Position numbers and translations under genes: made by a program. From positions 1-34,848 of the forward strand of contig NZ_JAEMVD010000012.1 of assembly GCF_029215975.1 (NCBI RefSeq): a DNA stretch of 34,848 nucleotides. Reading direction: 5' to 3'. Below are positions 1 through 10,206 of the stretch, piece by piece (the stretch's first letter is position 1; each line of letters opens with the position of its first letter). The notes under the pieces were generated by a model that worked only from the letters and a program-made list of their open reading frames with translations, was not told the origin of the DNA and made no database searches. The stretch is from Sulfurimonas sp. SAG-AH-194-C20 (GTDB lineage Bacteria > Campylobacterota > Campylobacteria > Campylobacterales > Sulfurimonadaceae).

Positions 1-95
1 ACTAGTATCAGTAAAGCACCAATAACTGGAATCAGCATTGGAGCGAGTGTAATAAGGTTGAGTGATTCTAAAGAAACATTAACTGGACTTAACAT
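1..95 (-). CDS. nuoN: NADH-quinone oxidoreductase subunit N, N-terminal fragment (truncated by window edge)
   Basis: Minus strand reads ATG TTA AGT CCA GTT AAT... = MLSPVNVSLESLNLITLAPMLIPVIGALLIL; start overlaps the nuoM stop (TAATG); position after nuoM. Confidence 0.8.
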   Translation of the reverse strand, partial: MLSPVNVSLESLNLITLAPMLIPVIGALLIL

Positions 96-1645
96 TAGTG
101 TGCCTCCTTCGCTGTAGTTTTAGAGATAACAACACCAGAAATATTTGGTATTCTCATTTTTGCTTCGTGTGAAGTTGCTTTGTTGTGCATCAACTGAACA
201 ACTGCTTCAACAGAGTTATTTATCGGATCAAGGACAGGTTTAGGATATATACCTAACCATATAGTAATGATAGATAAAGGTATAAGAGCTAAAAGCTCAC
301 GCTTATTTACATCTGGAAGATTTCTATTAGCTTCATTTGTAATTTCACCATAAAATATCTTTTTAAACGCAGTAAGCATATAAATCGCACCAACGACAAT
401 AGCAATTCCAGCTAAAAGAGTTAAGATGTGAGACTGCTGATAAAAACCGAGAAGTGAAAGGAACTCACCTACAAAGTTAATCGTTAAAGGCATACCTACT
501 GAGGCCATAAGCATTAGACCAAAGATAGTTGCGTATCTAGGCATAACATGTGCAAGACCACCAAACTCACTCATAAGTTTAGTGTGGCGTCTATCATATA
601 TAACACCAACTAGTAAAAATAAAGCTCCTGAAACTACACCGTGAGCAATCATTAAAAAGATTGAACCAGAGATACCTTCAACATTTAATGCGAATGTACC
701 AAGAATGATAACACCCATGTGTGATACAGATGAGTAAGCAACAACTTGTTTAATATCTTTTTGTGCATAAGCAACCATCGCAGTGTAGATAATCATGATA
801 ATCGCAAGAATTGCAATCGGGTACATGAAAAATACTGAAGCGTCAGGAAACAGTGGCAGAGAAAAACGGATAAATGCATATGTACCCATTTTAAGTAAAA
901 CAGCTGCTAGTATAACCGAACCGATTGTTGGTGCTTGACCGTGTGCATATGGCAACCACGTATGAAATGGAAACATTGGTACTTTGATGGCAAAACCAAC
1001 AAAGAATGCTGCAAATAACCATAACTGAAATGATTCAGGAAGGATAAGTCTATACCAGTCAAGGATTGCGAATGACCATACACCAGTTGCTTGGTAAAAG
1101 AAGTAAGCCATAAAAAGCATACCAACAAGCATAACAAGAGAACCTGTAAAAGTATAAAGGAAGAACTTAACAGATGCATATATACGTAAAGGACCACCCC
1201 ATGCACCGATAAGATAAAGCATCGGTACTAGGGAGAGTTCCCAAAATACATAAAATACAATCGCATCAAGAGCAGCGAATACACCAATCATTGTCATCTG
1301 TAAAAACAGAAGTGTAATAATCATGTTTTTAATACTATGAGTTGGTGAAAGTGAAGCTATACCAATCATAGTAAAAAATGAAGCCATAATAATGATAAAT
1401 AATGAGATACCATCAACACCTAAAATATAGTTAATACCAAAAGATGGCACTAAAGCCATATGCTCCATAAACTGCATACCAGATACATTGTTGTCAAATG
1501 AGAACCATAACCATAAAGACAGAGCAAACTCAATAGCTGCAACAGCAGTACCATAAGCTCTCATGCTCTCTTTGTTTATCATAAATCCCATAATTCCTGC
1601 GAATGCTGGGAAGAAAATTAAAATACTTAAAATATGATCTAACAT
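95..1645 (-). CDS. nuoM: NADH-quinone oxidoreductase subunit M
   Basis: 516-aa polytopic membrane protein with proton-pumping subunit motifs (HTWLPYAHGQAPTIGSVILAAVLLKMGTYAFIR); operon context. Confidence 0.95.
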   Translation of the reverse strand: MLDHILSILIFFPAFAGIMGFMINKESMRAYGTAVAAIEFALSLWLWFSFDNNVSGMQFMEHMALVPSFGINYILGVDGISLFIIIMASFFTMIGIASLSPTHSIKNMIITLLFLQMTMIGVFAALDAIVFYVFWELSLVPMLYLIGAWGGPLRIYASVKFFLYTFTGSLVMLVGMLFMAYFFYQATGVWSFAILDWYRLILPESFQLWLFAAFFVGFAIKVPMFPFHTWLPYAHGQAPTIGSVILAAVLLKMGTYAFIRFSLPLFPDASVFFMYPIAILAIIMIIYTAMVAYAQKDIKQVVAYSSVSHMGVIILGTFALNVEGISGSIFLMIAHGVVSGALFLLVGVIYDRRHTKLMSEFGGLAHVMPRYATIFGLMLMASVGMPLTINFVGEFLSLLGFYQQSHILTLLAGIAIVVGAIYMLTAFKKIFYGEITNEANRNLPDVNKRELLALIPLSIITIWLGIYPKPVLDPINNSVEAVVQLMHNKATSHEAKMRIPNISGVVISKTTAKEAH

Positions 1646-1648
1646 ATA

Positions 1649-3574
1649 CTAAACTCCTAAACCTGATAAGATAGTAGCTATCTCACCAGAATATCTAGCT
1701 GCTAGTCCAAAAACTACCGCTAATGATAGTAGTGCAACTGTACCTGCAACCATCCATTTTAACATTGTAGAAAGATTTCCACTCTGCATGTGTCTCGTGT
1801 TTTGACCAGTGCTATAGAAGATATTTGCAATACCATCAACACTAGCATCAACAATTTTTTTATCAACATTTTCCCATAATACAACAGAAAGTTCTCTATA
1901 TGCCTTAACAATATACTCTTCATAAAAGTATGGAATGTAGTACTGATTTATAAGTAGTTTATAGAAAAAGTTGTTTTCCATTTTACTTGTTCCATCAGGC
2001 ACTTTAATACTAGAACTCATATATTTTTTATATGCAAAGAAAATACTAAGAAGAACAAATACTTGTGTTCCAATAGTCATAATCCAGTATGTAAGGTGTG
2101 AATGAATATGATACTCAGTAGCTGGTAAAAGTTCAGTTACCATTTCAAAGAACGGCATTTTCATAGTAAAACCAGCAATAATAGCTAGAATTAAAAGAGG
2201 GCTCATTGCAATTAGCATAAACTTATATGCTTCATGTGGGTGAAATCCAAGTGCTGTGTGTCTATCTTCACCGTGGAAAATAAGAGCGATAATTCTAAAA
2301 GAATAAAATGCAGTTAAACCAGCAGTAAGTAAAAGAACTGTGTAAATTATAAAATGGTGATCAACAAATGCAACTTCTAAGATTAAATCTTTTGAGAAGA
2401 AACCTGCAAGTGGGAAAATACCAGCAAGAGCAACAGATGCTAATGTCATCATAATCATCGTACCTTTCATAGTCTTACCTAACCCACCCATCTTAAATGG
2501 ATCAAGTTCGTTGTTCATAGCATGCATAACATTACCACCACCAAGGAAAAGAAGTGCTTTAAAGAATGCGTGAGCCATAAGGTGAAAGAGTGCAACCCAG
2601 TAAGCTCCAAGTCCAGCAGCAGCAAACATATAACCTAGCTGGGATAATGTTGAGTAAGCGATAACTCTTTTAATGTCACGGTTAACAAGTGCCATAGTTG
2701 CAGCAAAAATTGCAACAAATGCACCAAGACTAGCTATAAAAAGACCAACATTAGGAATCAATGCATATAACTCATGTGAACGAACAACAAGATAAACACC
2801 CGCTGTTACCATCGTAGCTGCATGAATAAGTGCAGAAACAGGAGTTGGACCTTCCATCGCGTCTGCGAGCCATGTATGAAGTGGGAACTGAGCCGACTTA
2901 CCCATAGCACCGATGAAAAGGAAAATACCAATCCATGTAAGTGTTGCATGATCTAAATTATGAAATGCTGCAAAAGCACCATCATACTGAAGTGTACCAG
3001 TATTCCAATATACAAGAAAAATACCAATTAACATTCCAAGGTCAGCAATACGATTCATTATAAATGCTTCGTTTGCCGCCCATGTTGCTGATTCTTTATG
3101 AAACCAAAATCCGATGAGTAACCAAGAACAAAGACCAACACCTTCCCAACCGATAAAGAGACCTGCGAAGTTATCACTCATAACAAGAATCATCATTGAG
3201 AAAACAAATGCTGAAAGATAAGAGAAAAATCTGTTAAATCCAGAATCATGATCCATATAACCGATAGAGTAAATATGAACAATAGTTGAAACAAGAGTAA
3301 CAACCATCATCATAGTAACAGAAACTTCATCCACTACAAAACCAAAAGGAATGTAAAGATTACCAGTTGCCATCCAAGTCATTAACTCAACATGAACAAT
3401 CTCTCCCGTACCAAGTATATGTGTTAAAAGTATAGAACTTGAAACAAATGCAGAGAATATAAGTAAACTAGCTACTATTCCTACAAATTGCTTCTTAGGT
3501 GTTGTAGTAAATAGTGCTGCAAAAAGTGAACTCACTAATGGTGCAAAAAGCGCTATATATAAATATTTTTCCAT
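1649..3574 (-). CDS. nuoL: NADH-quinone oxidoreductase subunit L
   Basis: 641 aa; HTWLADAMEGPTPVSALIHAATMVTAGVYLV motif; operon context. Confidence 0.95.
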   Translation of the reverse strand: MEKYLYIALFAPLVSSLFAALFTTTPKKQFVGIVASLLIFSAFVSSSILLTHILGTGEIVHVELMTWMATGNLYIPFGFVVDEVSVTMMMVVTLVSTIVHIYSIGYMDHDSGFNRFFSYLSAFVFSMMILVMSDNFAGLFIGWEGVGLCSWLLIGFWFHKESATWAANEAFIMNRIADLGMLIGIFLVYWNTGTLQYDGAFAAFHNLDHATLTWIGIFLFIGAMGKSAQFPLHTWLADAMEGPTPVSALIHAATMVTAGVYLVVRSHELYALIPNVGLFIASLGAFVAIFAATMALVNRDIKRVIAYSTLSQLGYMFAAAGLGAYWVALFHLMAHAFFKALLFLGGGNVMHAMNNELDPFKMGGLGKTMKGTMIMMTLASVALAGIFPLAGFFSKDLILEVAFVDHHFIIYTVLLLTAGLTAFYSFRIIALIFHGEDRHTALGFHPHEAYKFMLIAMSPLLILAIIAGFTMKMPFFEMVTELLPATEYHIHSHLTYWIMTIGTQVFVLLSIFFAYKKYMSSSIKVPDGTSKMENNFFYKLLINQYYIPYFYEEYIVKAYRELSVVLWENVDKKIVDASVDGIANIFYSTGQNTRHMQSGNLSTMLKWMVAGTVALLSLAVVFGLAARYSGEIATILSGLGV

Positions 3575-3578
3575 CTAT

Positions 3579-3887
3579 TTATCCTCTCATACTTGTCATA
3601 GTATCTAAGTCAATTGTACCATGGCGCTTGTGCCAAACAATAAGTAAACCTAGTCCTACAGCCAACTCAGAAGCAGCGATTGCAATTACAAAAAATGCAA
3701 ACATCTGACCCGTTAAGTCACCATAGTAGTGTGAAATTGCTGCGAAACCTACATTAACTGCGTTAAGTAAAATTTCTGTTGCAAAAAAGAGCATAAGAAG
3801 ATTCTTTCTACGCATTACACCTATTAAACCAATAGCGAATAGTATAGTAGAGAGAACAAGATAATGATTTAAACCAATTTCCATCAT
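3579..3887 (-). CDS. nuoK: NADH-quinone oxidoreductase subunit K
   Basis: 102 aa, three TM segments, NLLMLFFATEILLNAVNVGF; operon context. Confidence 0.93.
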   Translation of the reverse strand: MMEIGLNHYLVLSTILFAIGLIGVMRRKNLLMLFFATEILLNAVNVGFAAISHYYGDLTGQMFAFFVIAIAASELAVGLGLLIVWHKRHGTIDLDTMTSMRG

Positions 3888-4459
3888 GAGAGTACCTTCT
3901 TATTTTTTTCATCTTCAATTGCTTGTATCTCTTGAGCATTGAGTAAAGTAAGAGATAAGTCCATCTTCTTACCTGCAAGAACAATACCTGCAACCATTGC
4001 TACTAAAAGCATAATAGCAGCAACTTCAAATGGAACAAGATACTTAGTAAAAAGGACAAGTCCAACCATTTGAGTATTTCCTGCACCTTCTATCACTGGA
4101 TAGAAAGCTTGCATATTTGTAGAGATGATAGGAGCTGAGAATATAGCTACTATCATAACTGCAGCGAGTACACTTAATCCAACAACTATGTATTTGTTAC
4201 CATGCTTCTCTTTTACTTCACGTGTTGTATCAAAGAACATCATACCAAAGGCATATAGTGCCATAACAGCACCTGTGTAGACGATAATCTGTACCGCACC
4301 TAAAAAGTCAGCACCTAAAATAAAGAAAAACGCTGAGATAAAAATCATTCCTGCGGCTAATGCACTCAGTGCATATAACGCTTGGGCTGTTGTTACTGTA
4401 ATCCAAAACATCGTTATAGTTAAAAATGCAAATAGATAAAATGCTACTGCTTCAAACAT
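3884..4459 (-). CDS. nuoJ: NADH-quinone oxidoreductase subunit J
   Basis: 191-aa membrane protein with ADFLGAVQIIVYTGAVMALYAFGMMF motif; overlaps nuoK start. Confidence 0.93.
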   Translation of the reverse strand: MFEAVAFYLFAFLTITMFWITVTTAQALYALSALAAGMIFISAFFFILGADFLGAVQIIVYTGAVMALYAFGMMFFDTTREVKEKHGNKYIVVGLSVLAAVMIVAIFSAPIISTNMQAFYPVIEGAGNTQMVGLVLFTKYLVPFEVAAIMLLVAMVAGIVLAGKKMDLSLTLLNAQEIQAIEDEKNKKVLS

Positions 4460-4471
4460 TGTCCAATCTCC

Positions 4472-5089
4472 TTAATATGATAGAGGTGTTTTCTTAACAC
4501 GCTCATCTTCATGTGGTGTAATAGCACCAAAACCTTCGAACTCTTTTTGAGCATTTGCTTTCATCACATCAATCGGAGTAAGCATATAGTCATAGTCAAC
4601 AAAATGTTCACGTTGGTCTGAAGCATTTTCATACTCACCACCATGAGTAATAGCTAGCTCAGGACAAACCTCTGCACAGTATCCACAGAAGATACAACGT
4701 CCAAGGTTAATCGTATACTCAGTAACCTCTTTACGAGACTCTTCATCTATTTTTGTATCCATACGAATACAATCAGAGATACAAATTTTCTCACAAAGTC
4801 CACAACCAATACAACGCTCAGCATCAGACTCCCAAAGACGTTTCATCTCATGAACTGCACGATAACGTGGTCCAATAGGCATTTTTTCTTGGGGATAAGA
4901 GATAGTATGAATATCAAACTTTATCATCTCTCTCATGACTACCCATAAACCAACAAAAAGCTCTAGTCTAAATGTTCTTTGTACTATACGTTTGAATTTT
5001 CCCCAACCATCAGTTGGATAATCTTCAATGTCTACCATAAAGTAGCCGTTATCGGCTACATTTCTATTATTAAATTGTTCCATCATCAT
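4472..5089 (-). CDS. nuoI: NADH-quinone oxidoreductase subunit I (2x[4Fe-4S])
   Basis: Two ferredoxin motifs: CIGCGLCEKICISDC and CIFCGYCAEVCP; operon context. Confidence 0.94.
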   Translation of the reverse strand: MMMEQFNNRNVADNGYFMVDIEDYPTDGWGKFKRIVQRTFRLELFVGLWVVMREMIKFDIHTISYPQEKMPIGPRYRAVHEMKRLWESDAERCIGCGLCEKICISDCIRMDTKIDEESRKEVTEYTINLGRCIFCGYCAEVCPELAITHGGEYENASDQREHFVDYDYMLTPIDVMKANAQKEFEGFGAITPHEDERVKKTPLSY

Positions 5090-5092
5090 CCC

Positions 5093-6076
5093 TTAAAACA
5101 TCATCACAAAACCAGTGATAACTACGTTAATCACTGCTAATGGCATAAGTACTTTCCAACACAACCACATAAGTTGATCTGGTCTAACATCTGGCCATGC
5201 AGCTCTTACCCATAAAAAGAAGAAGAAGAAAAATGCCATTTTACCAAATAGTGCTAAAGCACCAAAGATACTTCCATCACCAAAACCACCTAAAAAGATG
5301 ATAGGGATAACAAAAGATATAAAGAACATATTTGCATACTCACCGATGAAGAAAAGACCCCATCTCATACCAGAGTACTCAGTACCAAAACCATCAATAA
5401 TCTCATGATCATTTGCGATTAGGTGAAATGGTGTACGACCAGTCTCAGCAAACGCAGCAATCCAAAAAAGTATAAATGCTAAAGGTTGAGACCAAAGAAT
5501 CCAACCGTTTTCAATTTGATAGTTGTTAAAATCAATAAGAGATAAAGAACCTACCATCATAATAGGAGCTAAAATCGAAAGACCAGTTACAACCTCATAA
5601 GAAATAAACACCGCAGCCGCACGAGCAGCTGAAAGTAGTGAAAACTTATTTGCTGAAGCCATACCACCAAGAAGAGGACCAAAAAGGCCAACTGCCATAA
5701 CACCAAGTACATATAAAATACCGATATTAATATCAGCAACTATTGGATGTACTTCATAACCAAACACTGTAAATGCTGGTAAAAAAGGAATTGCAGCTGC
5801 CGCCATAAATGCTGTCGCCGCTGTAATAACTGGTGCAATTTTAAAGATAGGTGCTACAACATTTGTAGGAATAATATCTTCTTTTGTAAAAAGCTTGATA
5901 CCATCAGCTCCAACTTGAAGCAGTCCAAATGGACCTACGTTTGTTGGCCCAAGACGACGTTGCATAAATGCAAGTATCTTACGCTCAAAGTATGTACCAA
6001 TTCCCGCTAATGCTGAGAATACAAGTAAAATCACAACGACCTTTATAACCGTTTCAATTAAATATGCCATATCCAT
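5093..6076 (-). CDS. nuoH: NADH-quinone oxidoreductase subunit H
   Basis: ERKILAFMQRRLGPTNVGPFGLLQ and AETGRTPFHLIANDHEIIDGFGTEYSGMRWGLFF motifs. Confidence 0.95.
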   Translation of the reverse strand: MDMAYLIETVIKVVVILLVFSALAGIGTYFERKILAFMQRRLGPTNVGPFGLLQVGADGIKLFTKEDIIPTNVVAPIFKIAPVITAATAFMAAAAIPFLPAFTVFGYEVHPIVADINIGILYVLGVMAVGLFGPLLGGMASANKFSLLSAARAAAVFISYEVVTGLSILAPIMMVGSLSLIDFNNYQIENGWILWSQPLAFILFWIAAFAETGRTPFHLIANDHEIIDGFGTEYSGMRWGLFFIGEYANMFFISFVIPIIFLGGFGDGSIFGALALFGKMAFFFFFFLWVRAAWPDVRPDQLMWLCWKVLMPLAVINVVITGFVMMF

Positions 6077-6079
6077 ATA

Positions 6080-8569
6080 TTACACCTTTTGTATCGAAGC
6101 ATTAGCAAAACGATAAGCGTTCACTAAAGCTCCTGAGTTTAATTTTGAATCAAATGTTGGAAGTACTGTGATATTTCCTGCAATTTTGTTATCACTAACA
6201 ATATTTGCAGTAAGTTCACCAGTGTCAGTTTTTACACTAACACTGTCCCCTTCATTAAGTTCTGAAGATTCTAAGAACTCAGCACTCATGTAAACACCAC
6301 TTTTCTCATCAAGATTTGTAGTAGTGTTTGTAAAGTCTGTAAACTGTCTTACAGGATTAGCTAGGTAAACGAGTGAACCTTCTAAAACGAATGCTTCATC
6401 TATTTTACTAACACTCTCATCACTAGAAGCATCAACACTTAAGTTTTCTAACTTATATCCACGTATCTCTTCACCAGCATTTGTATAGTGATCTGGAAGT
6501 GAGTCAAATTCTTGAGCTTCAAAACCATCAATAGCACCTAACTGTACAGTGTAATCAATTGTATTTTCTGCAGCTAAACCTAATGCATTTGCAATGTCAT
6601 TAAGTGTGTAGCCACCATAAGGGAGTGCTGCGTTTGTAGGATTAACATTTTTGTTAATACTTGTCAGTGTTCCCTCTTGTTGATTTATAGCTGGCATATC
6701 AAGATCGCCATCACCTAAACCACTAAGAACAAAATCAGCAGTTGTGTTGTAACCAACTGCATAAGAACCAGAAGTTTCACTTAATTCATTTATCATCGCA
6801 ACACCCAAAGTATTTGTAAGTGTAGGAATCATAATAAGTTCAAATGCTGAGTATTTTTCAACTAAAGCAACTAAACGTGCAAGATTTTTAGAATTTGGAT
6901 GATTATAAAGGTCAGGACCAACAATCATAGAGAATGTGTCTTTTTTCTTCATAAGCTTAGCAAATGTTTCCATAAAGTTGTCATCCATTCCAAGCATACT
7001 AAGTAATCTGTTATCATCAACTTCAACTTCTTTACTTACTTTTTTAGGAACCATTTTAGTTTTTTCTACTTCAACTTCTTCTTCTTCGCCAGTCTCTTCA
7101 TTTACTTTCATCTCTTTAACGATTTCAACAACTTTTTCTTTGATACTTTCAGTTACTGTAACAGTTTTTGTAGAGTGAAATGATGCTAAGTACTCGACTA
7201 TGTCAGTTGGTAGTTTTTCTTTATCTCCAAAGAGGTCAAGCACTAAGTAAAGTGCTGTCTCTTCTTGAAGTGGCTTGTGGTTTACACAAACTATGTTTTT
7301 ACTTAGTCCTGCAATGATTGGATCTACCACAGGGTGAAAATAAAGTGCCGCTCCCTTGTTTGTAGTTAAAGAGTTGTTAAGAGCATATCTTGCATTTGGA
7401 TTATCAGTTTTAATAGCTGTTCCGATACTTACAACAAAGTTAGAGTTCATAGCAGTTTTTAAATCACTTCCATAAAGGCTAGTTCCACTTACAGCAGAGT
7501 AGTCATTTAAAAATGTCTGAAAAGATCTTGCTTCATCATTAACAAGCTTGTATCCAAACTTATTTTTGAGAGTTTCAAGTATAAATGCTTCTTCATTTGT
7601 AATAGTTGAAGTAAACTTAATAGTATCAGCTTTTTTGAATGCTTCAACTGCCGCTGCAAATGCAACTTCATCTTTTACAACATCTCTATTTTCATAATCA
7701 AAACCGTAACGACCAGCACCACATAATGATACATAGTTCCATTCATTCATAACACGGTAGATTTTCTCATCTGGATTGTGAATGCTTGTATGTTTAACAT
7801 CATAAGATATTTGACAACCAGCAGAACAGTGTCCACATGTAGCAGGGATACTTTTAAGCTCCCAAGAGTTTGACTTATACATAAACTGAGTATTAACTAA
7901 AGCTCCAACTGGACAAACAGCAGCACACTCACCACAAGATGTACAGTCTAGTTCATCAGTACCATTAGTTAGACCAATGACCGACTTGTTAAGTTTGTTC
8001 CACATTGCATATGCATCTTTAGGCATACTCTCTTTAAAGTCTGCATTGAGTGGGTCACCACCACGAGCAATTGTTGTAAGCGAGTTATCACCAATCATAT
8101 CTTTACAAGCAGTTACACAACGCTCACAAACGATACAAAGACCCGGATCGTAATGAAGATGACCCCAATCATGTGAAGCTCTATCAACATCAGCAACTGT
8201 ATAACTTTGAGAATCAACACCAATTTCTAGTGTATAGTTCTGAAGTTCACACTCACCTGACTGATCGCATACACCACATTGAAGAGGATGATTTACATCA
8301 TATACTTCCATGATTGCACGACGTTCTTTTTCAATAGTTTCAGTCGTTGTTGTGATATTCATACCATCTTTAGCTTTAGCATTACAAGCATACACCTGTT
8401 TCCCATCAGCTTCTACAAGACAAATACGACAAGCTAAAGTAGGACTACATCTTGTTAAGTAACAAATTGCAGGTATGAAAATATCATTCGCGCGTGCTGC
8501 ATTGAGTACAAACTCACCCTCTTGTGTAATAATCTCTTTTCCGTCTATATTTATAGTTACATTACTCAT
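6080..8569 (-). CDS. nuoG: NADH-quinone oxidoreductase subunit G (large Fe-S/molybdopterin-like subunit)
   Basis: N-terminal 2Fe-2S (CYLTRCSPTLACRICLVEADGKQVYAC), HPLQCGVCDQSGECELQ, CIVCERCVTAC, CTSCGECAAVCP and CGHCSAGCQ motifs; operon context. Confidence 0.93.
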   Translation of the reverse strand: MSNVTINIDGKEIITQEGEFVLNAARANDIFIPAICYLTRCSPTLACRICLVEADGKQVYACNAKAKDGMNITTTTETIEKERRAIMEVYDVNHPLQCGVCDQSGECELQNYTLEIGVDSQSYTVADVDRASHDWGHLHYDPGLCIVCERCVTACKDMIGDNSLTTIARGGDPLNADFKESMPKDAYAMWNKLNKSVIGLTNGTDELDCTSCGECAAVCPVGALVNTQFMYKSNSWELKSIPATCGHCSAGCQISYDVKHTSIHNPDEKIYRVMNEWNYVSLCGAGRYGFDYENRDVVKDEVAFAAAVEAFKKADTIKFTSTITNEEAFILETLKNKFGYKLVNDEARSFQTFLNDYSAVSGTSLYGSDLKTAMNSNFVVSIGTAIKTDNPNARYALNNSLTTNKGAALYFHPVVDPIIAGLSKNIVCVNHKPLQEETALYLVLDLFGDKEKLPTDIVEYLASFHSTKTVTVTESIKEKVVEIVKEMKVNEETGEEEEVEVEKTKMVPKKVSKEVEVDDNRLLSMLGMDDNFMETFAKLMKKKDTFSMIVGPDLYNHPNSKNLARLVALVEKYSAFELIMIPTLTNTLGVAMINELSETSGSYAVGYNTTADFVLSGLGDGDLDMPAINQQEGTLTSINKNVNPTNAALPYGGYTLNDIANALGLAAENTIDYTVQLGAIDGFEAQEFDSLPDHYTNAGEEIRGYKLENLSVDASSDESVSKIDEAFVLEGSLVYLANPVRQFTDFTNTTTNLDEKSGVYMSAEFLESSELNEGDSVSVKTDTGELTANIVSDNKIAGNITVLPTFDSKLNSGALVNAYRFANASIQKV

Positions 8570-8581
8570 TTATCTACTCTC

Positions 8582-8587
8582 ATTATA
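8582..8587 (-). promoter_or_regulatory. Possible internal -10 element (TATAAT) upstream of nuoG
   Basis: Minus strand TATAAT 12 nt before the nuoG ATG, in the only sizeable gap of the nuo operon; no -35 confirmed. Confidence 0.35.
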
Positions 8588-8649
8588 TTAGATTTTAAAA
8601 ATTTATAGAGAGATACACACATAGTGCTAAAATCACTCTAAATTATGAT

Positions 8650-8699
8650 GAAACTTGTAAGTTTCGATATTTATAACATACTAAAATATATAAATATCG
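8650..8699. repeat. Two adjacent inverted repeats in the nuoG / NuoE-like intergenic gap
   Basis: GAAACTT-GT-AAGTTTC at 8650-8665 and CGATATTTATA-N13-TATAAATATCG at 8665-8699, both perfect arms. Confidence 0.7.
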
Positions 8700-8726
8700 C
8701 TACCCACTACAAGAACACAATAAACC

Positions 8727-8954
8727 CTAGTCTTTCTTAACAACGATAGTCCAGTCGACTTCGTTAAATTTTAGTGAGTTGTAAAGCTCATAGCCAGACT
8801 CTTTTACTAAGTCTGCACTTCTTTGAACTGGAGTAAAGTCACCGATTTCAAAAATAAAAATCAATGTTTCAGTTGCCTTATGAGTCTCAGCTAAAATCTC
8901 TTTCATGCGAGGCTCAAAATCATTTTTTAAGTGTCTTAAATCATATCTTTTCAT
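8727..8954 (-). CDS. Small NuoE-like Complex I accessory protein (HP1264/Cj1575-type)
   Basis: 75-aa ORF, start overlaps the nuoD stop (TAATG), occupies the NuoE position between nuoD and nuoG; assignment by synteny and size. Confidence 0.65.
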   Translation of the reverse strand: MKRYDLRHLKNDFEPRMKEILAETHKATETLIFIFEIGDFTPVQRSADLVKESGYELYNSLKFNEVDWTIVVKKD

Positions 8955-10195
8955 TATCTATCAACCTCTCCAAAAACTATGTTAGTTGTACCAATAATAG
9001 AAACAACATCTGGAATATAATGACCAGGTAAAAGGTCAGTTAAAATACCCGTGTGCCAAAAAGATGGAGCACGAAGTTTTAATCTATAAGGGTATGGTCC
9101 ACCTTGAGAGTTTATGAAGAAACCAAGCTCACCTTTTGGTGATTCAGTAGCAATATAAACTTCACCAACTGGTGGTCTCATACCTTGAGTTACAAGAACA
9201 AAGTGTTGCATCAAAGAGTAGTTTTGAGTCATAATATCTAGCTTTGGAGCTGAAATATACTTTGGTGCATGAGCCATTAACTCAGTTTGACCATTTTTAA
9301 CTGTCTCTTCATACATATCTATTGTTTGATAAAGAATTTTTGCAGTCTCTCTCATCTCTTCCATGTAAACACGGTAACGAGCAAAGTTATCTCCCTTGTC
9401 TGAGTAAGGAACATTAAACTCTATCTCGTCATATAACTCATACGGCTCTTCTTTACGAATGTCCCACTGAACGCCAGATGCTCTTAGCATTGGACCAGTA
9501 CAACCCCATGAAAGTGCCATCTCTGTAGATATAGTTCCAACTTCTTCCATTCTCATTAACCAAATACGATTTGTATCAAGTAAATCTTCATAGTCTTTGA
9601 TATTTGCTGGAAGCTTATCAAGGAATGTTCTAAGTTGAGTGATAAAACTATCTTGAATATCAAGAGGAACACCACCAATACGAATAGCAGCATGCGTTAA
9701 ACGAGCACCACAATAGCCCTCAATAATGTCCATTAAATACTCACGTTCACGGAATGCATAAAGGAAAACAGTCATTGCACCAATATCTAGTGCAGTTGTT
9801 GCAAGCCAGAAAAGGTGAGACATAAGTCTGTTAATCTCTAAAAGCATCATACGAATAACTTTTGCACGACGAGGAACTTCTACATCTATAAGTTTTTCAA
9901 CTGCAAGAGCGAAACCATAGTTGTTTGAAGATGAAGCAATGTAATCCATACGGTCAGTCGTAGGCATGAACTCATTATATATCATGTTCTCAGCCATCTT
10001 CTCCATACCACGGTGTAAGTAACCAACATCTGGATGTGCTTTTACTATCTGCTCTTGTTGAAGGTGAAGCATTAAACGCAGCTGCCCGTGAGCAGAAGGG
10101 TGTTGAGGACCAAAGTTTAATATAAGTTCATTATCTTCACGATCGAAAGTAATATTTTCAAAAAATGGTGTTAATCTATTTTTTACCTGTGCCAT
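8954..10195 (-). CDS. nuoD: NADH-quinone oxidoreductase subunit D
   Basis: [23 protein letters not shown] and [19 protein letters not shown] motifs. Confidence 0.96.
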   Translation of the reverse strand: MAQVKNRLTPFFENITFDREDNELILNFGPQHPSAHGQLRLMLHLQQEQIVKAHPDVGYLHRGMEKMAENMIYNEFMPTTDRMDYIASSSNNYGFALAVEKLIDVEVPRRAKVIRMMLLEINRLMSHLFWLATTALDIGAMTVFLYAFREREYLMDIIEGYCGARLTHAAIRIGGVPLDIQDSFITQLRTFLDKLPANIKDYEDLLDTNRIWLMRMEEVGTISTEMALSWGCTGPMLRASGVQWDIRKEEPYELYDEIEFNVPYSDKGDNFARYRVYMEEMRETAKILYQTIDMYEETVKNGQTELMAHAPKYISAPKLDIMTQNYSLMQHFVLVTQGMRPPVGEVYIATESPKGELGFFINSQGGPYPYRLKLRAPSFWHTGILTDLLPGHYIPDVVSIIGTTNIVFGEVDR

Positions 10196-10206
10196 TATCT
10201 ACCGCC

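Noticed and set aside
907-1206. 99-aa minus-strand ORF inside nuoM
   Set aside because: Alternative frame of a clear nuoM gene; hydrophobic low-information translation with no start signal
3514-3708. 64-aa plus-strand ORF over nuoL/nuoK
   Set aside because: Antisense shadow of conserved nuo genes
3808-3993. 61-aa minus-strand ORF over the nuoJ/nuoK junction
   Set aside because: Out-of-frame overlap with two clear genes
6936-7178. 80-aa Ser/Thr-rich plus-strand ORF
   Set aside because: Antisense of the Lys/Glu-rich NuoG insertion; composition is explained by the opposite-strand codons
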